A stretch of DNA of 9,945 bases from Anaerolineaceae bacterium (GTDB taxonomy: Bacteria; Chloroflexota; Anaerolineae; Anaerolineales; Anaerolineaceae), in NCBI GenBank assembly GCA_003448875.1, contig DLXG01000074.1, positions 1 to 9,945 on the forward strand, given 5' to 3'. Of the stretch, positions 7,201 through 9,945 are shown piece after piece. A program made the translations under genes and the position numbers. Numbering within the stretch: the stretch's first letter is position 1; every line of letters begins with the position of its first letter. Below the pieces are notes generated by a model, which saw only the letters and a program-made list of their open reading frames with translations, was not told the DNA's origin and searched no databases.

Positions 7201-7852
7201 TGCAATTGGGAACGCCAACTTACGCCGTCAGGCAGAGGAACTGGCAAAAATCAGCGAACGCAGCCGGATTGCCCGCGATTTGCATGATGCGGTCACTCAA
7301 ACCCTGTTTGCCAGCACCCTGATCGCCGATGTATTGCCCCGCCTGTGGCAGCGCAATCCGCAGGAAGGGATGCGCCGGTTGGAAGAACTGCGCCTGCTCA
7401 GCCGCGGCGCGCTGGCCGAAATGCGCTCGCTGCTGGTGGAACTGCGCCCGGGCGCCTTGTTAGAGGCAGATCTTTCTGAGTTGATTCAGCAATTGTGCGA
7501 TGCCTTCACCAGCCGCACCCGCTTGCAAGTCAACTGCCACATCCAACCGGTGGCAAAACAACCCGCAGATGTACAGATTGTCTTTTACCGCATTGCCCAG
7601 GAAGCCCTCAACAACATCGCCCGCCACGCCCGCGCAGAACGGGTTGAGGTTAATCTTGAAGAGGATGATAATGGCCTGAGGCTCATCATCCGCGATGACG
7701 GACGGGGCTTTGACCAGCACAATGTGCCGCCGACCCACTTTGGGCTGGAAATTATGCGCGAGAGGGCTCTTTCCATCAAAGCCGATCTGGAAGTCGAAAG
7801 CCAGCCGGGCAGCGGTACCAGCATCCGACTGATTTATCGGCATTCCAATTAG
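4217..7852 (+). CDS. Sensor histidine kinase: double Reg_prop propeller, Y_Y_Y, GAF, HisKA_3, HATPase
   Basis: This 1211-aa membrane kinase has a signal peptide (1-29, ending SAAHA). About 14 Reg_prop blades follow (35-680), marked by W(I/L/V/F)(G/A/S)T at Trp62, 107, 154, 202, 249, 297, 344, 392, 440, 488, 533, 581 and 625, with a degenerate last blade near 671. Then come a Y_Y_Y domain (about 735-798), one membrane helix (804-822), a coiled coil (826-860), a GAF-like domain (about 865-1000), a HisKA_3 helix with phospho-acceptor His1023 in RIARDLHD, and an ATPase with N box EALNNIARHA (1129), DDGRGFD (1160) and HFGLEIMRERA (1174). The family autophosphorylates and passes phosphate to a NarL/FixJ-type regulator. 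No receiver domain or regulator gene is present here. The TTG start is chosen because it lies just downstream of an in-frame TGA (4202) and gives a complete signal peptide; the next ATG would remove most of it. Shine-Dalgarno is weak. Ligand unknown. Confidence 0.93.
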   Translation: MKLGHLFHRVLILLGFILPLAMPVSAAHASTGQIRFDHLTVEDGLSQSSVRDIVQDQQGFIWFGTEEGLNRYDGFGFEIFKHDPQNPNSLQSNVISSLYVDRAGDLWIGTTSGVDRYRIAENQFDHYPLVEIGQDGLWGSVIEAMQQDEDGILWVATQGGGLNRLNPSNGEVLHFMPVENDPKSLLSRDVYDLVPDGRGGWWLATDGGLSHYDAGSGYFTHYRYNRFNPNSLSDNRCRALFMDDQGNLWIGTERGGLNRLTSAAGRFERYQNNPDDPASLISNQVFDIQQDEHGVLWVATREGISLLQPGSTQFSHLRKDRNDPASLNNNVVISLFQDRGGVMWVGTFGGGVNRFAPFANKFQRYTQRPGDLSSLSDSTVFAISQTPDGTLWIGTLSGGLNRLERETGRMRYYYHLPNNPQSIASNDIRALFTDHTGTLWIGTANAGLDRFDPETNSFSHFLLDPQNRNEASQYAITTFFEDSQKRLWIGTRGYGFHRFEAESQTFVHYSLPSEHSSAQLVRAIREDESGHLWLATYDGVFVFNPLNEKFIRHYRAGENQNGSLSSNTVMSIYIQDNDTVWFGTWSGGLNRLNRRTDTFTVLSEKDGLANDTVYAILPDSHGNLWLSTNRGLSRFDPASGRFRNYDVSDGLTSNEFNAGAAFVSPEGEFFFGSVNGLISFYPDQVRDNPFPPPVIIRSFSLYNQVERKNLSDGENILLSYRDAFIGFEFAALDFTAPHKNQFAYKLEGFDSDWNYLGNRNFISFTNLRGGDYTLRVKAANNDGIWNEEGIAVHIRVTPPFYTRAWFILLSAAGVMGVVFAGYRWRLHRVESQKRALEQVVLERTHEIERRRQVAEGLREILAILNTNQSLQESLDYIIHQALQLVHARHALIFYHPPGESPQEMAGELPPNLQAYAALVEQTLNGQITLIEDIHKYRQEHPEKAIFPGDQGALLAIPLSSGDHVDGGLILAFSQPGSPPEEDYKTALTLADQAALAIGNANLRRQAEELAKISERSRIARDLHDAVTQTLFASTLIADVLPRLWQRNPQEGMRRLEELRLLSRGALAEMRSLLVELRPGALLEADLSELIQQLCDAFTSRTRLQVNCHIQPVAKQPADVQIVFYRIAQEALNNIARHARAERVEVNLEEDDNGLRLIIRDDGRGFDQHNVPPTHFGLEIMRERALSIKADLEVESQPGSGTSIRLIYRHSN
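4319..6256 (+). repeat. Tandem Reg_prop propeller repeats inside the kinase gene
   Basis: Fourteen degenerate coding repeats with a period of about 44-48 codons (roughly 140 bp) share the pattern D..G.LWIGT..GGLNR. Thirteen have a clear Trp anchor and the last is eroded. Fourteen blades fit two stacked seven-bladed propellers, as known for periplasmic sensors of Reg_prop/Y_Y_Y kinases. The DNA copies have diverged, with only short identical stretches such as GCGGC(T/C)TGAACCG. Confidence 0.85.
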
Positions 7853-7862
7853 GGTTTATAAT
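7834..7862 (+). promoter_or_regulatory. Weak candidate promoter for the TatB-like gene
   Basis: A perfect TATAAT (7857-7862) begins 5 nt after the kinase stop codon. The -35 candidate TTATCG (7834-7839, 17-nt spacer) matches consensus at only three bases. It could allow transcription of the TatB-like gene independently of the kinase; read-through from the kinase is equally possible because no hairpin separates them. Confidence 0.3.
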
Positions 7863-7901
7863 TCAACCAACCGACAACCGCTGACCCGGAAACTCTCACC
7901 G

Positions 7902-8333
7902 ATGGAAATTTCTAACGTTGGATTTGGCGAATTATTGTTCATCTTCCTGCTGGCCCTGATTTTGTTAGGGCCGGACGGGATGAAAAAAGCCGGCCTGACG
8001 ATCGGCAAAGGCGTGCGTGCCATTATCCGTTCGCCGTTCTGGAAAATTTTTATGGATACCACCCGTGAAATCCGCGAGATGCCCACGATTCTGGTTCGTG
8101 AAGCGGGTTTGGAGGAATTTAACGAAAAAACCCGCCAATCACTGCGGGAATTTTCTGAAGAATTACCGAAAGAAAGCGACCTTAGCGGGGAAAATTTCCA
8201 ACAACTAGATCCGCGTCTGCGCTCTATCCCATGGGATGCTGAGCCGCAAAATAGCGGCAATACTTCATCCGAAAAGTTACCCGCTCAGCCACCCGGCGAG
8301 CAGACCAGTTCCTCCACCGAAAAGCAAAGTTGA
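7902..8333 (+). CDS. Sec-independent translocase subunit, TatB-like (TatA/B family)
   Basis: The first 40 residues match the TatA/B family: a short periplasmic tip, Glu10 at the start of one membrane helix (about 10-24, ELLFIFLLALILLGP), the GP hinge (GPDGMKK) and then an amphipathic helix. GP after the helix and the 143-aa length favour TatB over TatA, whose motif is FG. In the family, TatB binds TatC and helps recognise twin-arginine signal peptides at the cytoplasmic membrane. Residues about 45-100 are charged and helical; the last 40 are Ser/Pro/Gln-rich and probably disordered. The ATG at 7902 has a weak GGAAA upstream and lies 49 nt after the kinase stop codon. It converges on the minus-strand tatA 16 bp away. 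It could alternatively serve as a second TatA. Confidence 0.85.
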   Translation: MEISNVGFGELLFIFLLALILLGPDGMKKAGLTIGKGVRAIIRSPFWKIFMDTTREIREMPTILVREAGLEEFNEKTRQSLREFSEELPKESDLSGENFQQLDPRLRSIPWDAEPQNSGNTSSEKLPAQPPGEQTSSSTEKQS

Positions 8334-8352
8334 GAGAGAAATTTACCTCTCA
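8331..8352. terminator. Possible short bidirectional hairpin between convergent Tat genes
   Basis: TGAGAG (8331-8336) and CTCTCA (8347-8352) pair around a 10-nt AT-rich loop. Each arm contains the stop codon of one of the two converging genes. Six base pairs with no T-tract is weak, so a true terminator is uncertain. Confidence 0.3.
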
Positions 8353-8532
8353 CTCTGCGTCGGTCTTATCCCTGTCCTGACTCTCTTCCTGTTCGCCTTT
8401 CAAACCCTCGCGAAAGGCGCGGATGCCGCTGCCTAATTCTTTGGCAATTTTGGAAATTCGGCCAACCCCGAACAGAAGCAGGACAATCACCAGAACGACA
8501 ATCAACTCCCAACCGCTGAAATTTCGAAGCAT
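8350..8532 (-). CDS. tatA: Sec-independent translocase subunit TatA
   Basis: This 60-aa protein (61 aa if the adjacent GTG at 8535 is used) is a minimal TatA. It has FSGWEL, one membrane helix (about 8-22), the FG hinge in LLLFGVGRI, an amphipathic helix (KIAKELGSGIRAFREGL) and an acidic tail. TatA oligomers form or destabilise the membrane at the export site when recruited by TatBC with a folded substrate. AAGGAG (8546-8541) lies 8 nt before the ATG and 5 nt before the GTG; I chose the ATG. It follows tatC on the same strand after 42 nt and is probably co-transcribed with it. Confidence 0.9.
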   Translation of the reverse strand: MLRNFSGWELIVVLVIVLLLFGVGRISKIAKELGSGIRAFREGLKGEQEESQDRDKTDAE

Positions 8533-8540
8533 CACTCACT

Positions 8541-8546
8541 CTCCTT
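8541..8546 (-). promoter_or_regulatory. Shine-Dalgarno of tatA
   Basis: AAGGAG on the minus strand lies 8 nt upstream of the ATG at 8532 and 5 nt upstream of an in-frame GTG at 8535. Both spacings work, so it supports the gene but does not fully decide between the two starts. Confidence 0.7.
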
Positions 8547-8574
8547 CAGGATAAAATTCTAACACAAAAAGGGG

Positions 8575-9342
8575 TTATTTTTCCTCTCTGGCGGGGTTTG
8601 CGATTTTAGCCATGCCGATGCTCAGCACATACAGCACCAGCAGAGGGATCATCAGCAATCCCATATTGACCGGGTCAGGGGTCGGCGTGACGAAAGCGGC
8701 CAGCACCGCTATTACCACCACTGCCACCCGCCATTGTTTCGCCAGCGCTCCGGCCGTAACCAGCCGAAAACGCGCCAGCAAGTAAACCGCCAGCGGGGTT
8801 TCAAAACTCACCCCAATCCAGAATAGTAAACCGGTCACAAAACTGAAATAATTGGACAGACGGGGGGTTGTCGTAATGCCAATAAAACTGATTAAAAAGG
8901 GCAAGGCCGCCGGCAGCATCACAAAATACGCAAACAACACCCCGCTGATAAACAGGATGGTGGCAAAGGGAATAGCCACCAGCAAACCACGCCACTCGTG
9001 ATCTTCCAAGGCAGGGCGGATGTAGGCCAGCGCTTCGTAGAGCAAGTAAGGAAAAGCCAGAATGAAGCCGCCCAGCAGAGAAACCCGCATAAAAACCGAA
9101 ACATTTTCGGTAACTTCGATTGAAATTAGCCGCTCCACACCGCCAATAGGGTAGGCAAGAATTTCAATCAGCCGCTCGCCAAAGGCAAAGCAGATGAAGA
9201 CGGCTATAATCATCGCCACCAGACCCCGCAGCAAGCGTTGACGCAACTCATTCAGGTGTTCCGGGATGGTCAAATCTGCCCGGTTGACCGTTTTTTTGGG
9301 AGAGGGCGGCGGTTTTGCACCTTTTTTACGAAATTTCAACAT
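8575..9342 (-). CDS. tatC: Sec-independent translocase subunit TatC
   Basis: TatC is the multi-helix receptor for twin-arginine signal peptides in the cytoplasmic membrane. From the ATG at 9342 the protein has 255 aa. It has a basic, Pro-rich N-terminus, then PEHLNELRQRLLRGL (the conserved N-terminal LxELRxR region), six hydrophobic segments, FPYLLYEALAYIRPAL (about 97-112, the family's P-x-x-Y...PxL loop), SFETPLA with the conserved Glu (residue 181) and the late AFVTPTPDPVN motif. An in-frame TTG at 9354 would add MRNG, but the ATG is preferred; neither has a good Shine-Dalgarno. The stop is 42 nt before tatA. The esterase gene ends 56 nt upstream on the same strand, so the three may share a transcript. 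Confidence 0.94.
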   Translation of the reverse strand: MLKFRKKGAKPPPSPKKTVNRADLTIPEHLNELRQRLLRGLVAMIIAVFICFAFGERLIEILAYPIGGVERLISIEVTENVSVFMRVSLLGGFILAFPYLLYEALAYIRPALEDHEWRGLLVAIPFATILFISGVLFAYFVMLPAALPFLISFIGITTTPRLSNYFSFVTGLLFWIGVSFETPLAVYLLARFRLVTAGALAKQWRVAVVVIAVLAAFVTPTPDPVNMGLLMIPLLVLYVLSIGMAKIANPAREEK

Positions 9343-9349
9343 GCCATTT

Positions 9350-9403
9350 CTCAAAATTCAGCGGGCTGGAACGAGCAGCCTGCGCTTGCGCTCAAAATTC
9401 AGC
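9350..9403. repeat. 13-bp perfect direct repeat between esterase and tatC
   Basis: CTCAAAATTCAGC occurs at 9350-9362 and again at 9391-9403, separated by 28 bp of GC-rich sequence. On the minus strand the first copy met contains the esterase stop codon, and the second ends 7 nt before the tatC ATG. It may be a small duplication, the footprint of a lost insertion or a paired binding site; the sequence alone does not decide. Confidence 0.75.
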
Positions 9404-9945
9404 TTTTCGGGTGTTCACTTTCCAGCACCGCGGAGAGAAAACGGATCTTTTCAAGATCATGGTGCGCGCCGCCGCCTTCATGGTGGTTGTAGGTATAAAT
9501 CCGCATCTCTTTCGGAGCAGTCAGACGATTGTAGACAGCAAAAATCGTCGAGGGAGGGCAAATTTCATCCATCAGCGCAACCGAAAAGAGGCAGCGTGCC
9601 CGAATACGCGGCGCAAAGAATAGATTGTCAAAATACGCCAGTGTCTTGAAAACCTGCTCGGTGCGGTGGCGATGTACCTGACAAAACTGGGCAATTTCCT
9701 GATACGGCCCGGCAGGGGTGATCTCTATCGCCCGCTGATAGTGGCACAGGTACGGGACATCCGCCATACAAACGCTAATATCCGGCAGCAACCCGGCCGC
9801 CGCCAGACTGATACCGCCCCCCTGACTGCCTCCTGTAACAGCCACCCGGCCGGCATCTACCAGCGGAAAACTGCGCCCGGCCTGCACCGCCCGCACCGCA
9901 TCCACGAATACCCGCCGGTAGTAATAGGTTTGCGGAGAAAGCACG
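9399..9945 (-). CDS. CE7-type acetyl (xylan) esterase, C-terminal part, cut by window edge
   Basis: The 181 or so residues visible are the C-terminal part of an alpha/beta-hydrolase of the AXE1 family (carbohydrate esterase 7), which removes acetyl groups from xylo-oligosaccharides and related substrates such as cephalosporin C. The visible part opens with TYYYRRVFVDAVRAV. The nucleophile Ser40 lies in GGSQGGG, Asp126 in MDEICPPST and His155 in NHHEGGG (numbered from the first residue shown). The 86- and 29-residue spacings between triad members fit CE7 enzymes. The GTG at the window edge encodes an internal valine, not the real start; the gene continues beyond 9945 and its N-terminus cannot be seen. 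No signal peptide question can be answered. It ends 56 nt before tatC. Confidence 0.9.
   Translation of the reverse strand, partial: VLSPQTYYYRRVFVDAVRAVQAGRSFPLVDAGRVAVTGGSQGGGISLAAAGLLPDISVCMADVPYLCHYQRAIEITPAGPYQEIAQFCQVHRHRTEQVFKTLAYFDNLFFAPRIRARCLFSVALMDEICPPSTIFAVYNRLTAPKEMRIYTYNHHEGGGAHHDLEKIRFLSAVLESEHPKS

Noticed and set aside
9238..9649. Several overlapping plus-strand frames across the tatC start and esterase end
   Set aside because: All three run antisense to conserved TatC or esterase sequence and carry no recognisable motif.

Overview
The window looks like chromosomal DNA of a Chloroflexota bacterium, probably of the Anaerolineae type; this is inferred, not proven. The main clues are a fused ADP-forming acyl-CoA synthetase, a large Reg_prop/Y_Y_Y/GAF/HisKA_3 sensor kinase whose DHp helix reads RDLHDAVTQTLF (a wording I associate with Chloroflexota kinases), a moderately GC-rich composition, and Tat genes scattered over both strands. 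I see no insertion sequence, phage gene, integrase or CRISPR array.

Layout. At the left edge is a tRNA-Glu(CUC) on the minus strand, with a near-consensus sigma-70-type promoter just upstream. Reading rightwards on the plus strand are three large genes. The first (273-1706) encodes an unrecognised two-helix membrane protein with a degenerate cytoplasmic FHA-like domain. The second (1801-3891) encodes a 696-aa fused acetate/acyl-CoA ligase (ADP-forming). A strong hairpin and a 325-bp intergenic stretch, AT-rich in its middle, follow it. The third (from a TTG at 4217 to 7852) encodes a 1211-aa sensor histidine kinase with about 14 propeller repeats. Next is a plus-strand TatB-like gene (7902-8333). 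It converges, with only 16 bp between the genes, on a minus-strand group read right to left: a CE7-type acetyl esterase cut by the window edge (9399-9945), tatC (8575-9342) and a small tatA (8350-8532).

How the genes fit together. The ADP-forming ligase would turn acyl-CoA into acid plus ATP, or run in reverse, in a fermentative or organic-acid metabolism. The kinase would sense something outside the membrane through two seven-bladed propellers and signal to a NarL/FixJ-type regulator that is not in this window. The three Tat components could together form a complete translocase although they lie on opposite strands. The esterase would remove acetyl groups from sugars or xylan fragments. No functional link among the ligase, kinase, Tat and esterase genes can be shown from the sequence. 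Most of the window is ordinary core or metabolic DNA. The items most worth a second look are the FHA-like membrane protein, the orphan propeller kinase, the split convergent tat arrangement and a 13-bp direct repeat at the esterase/tatC junction.
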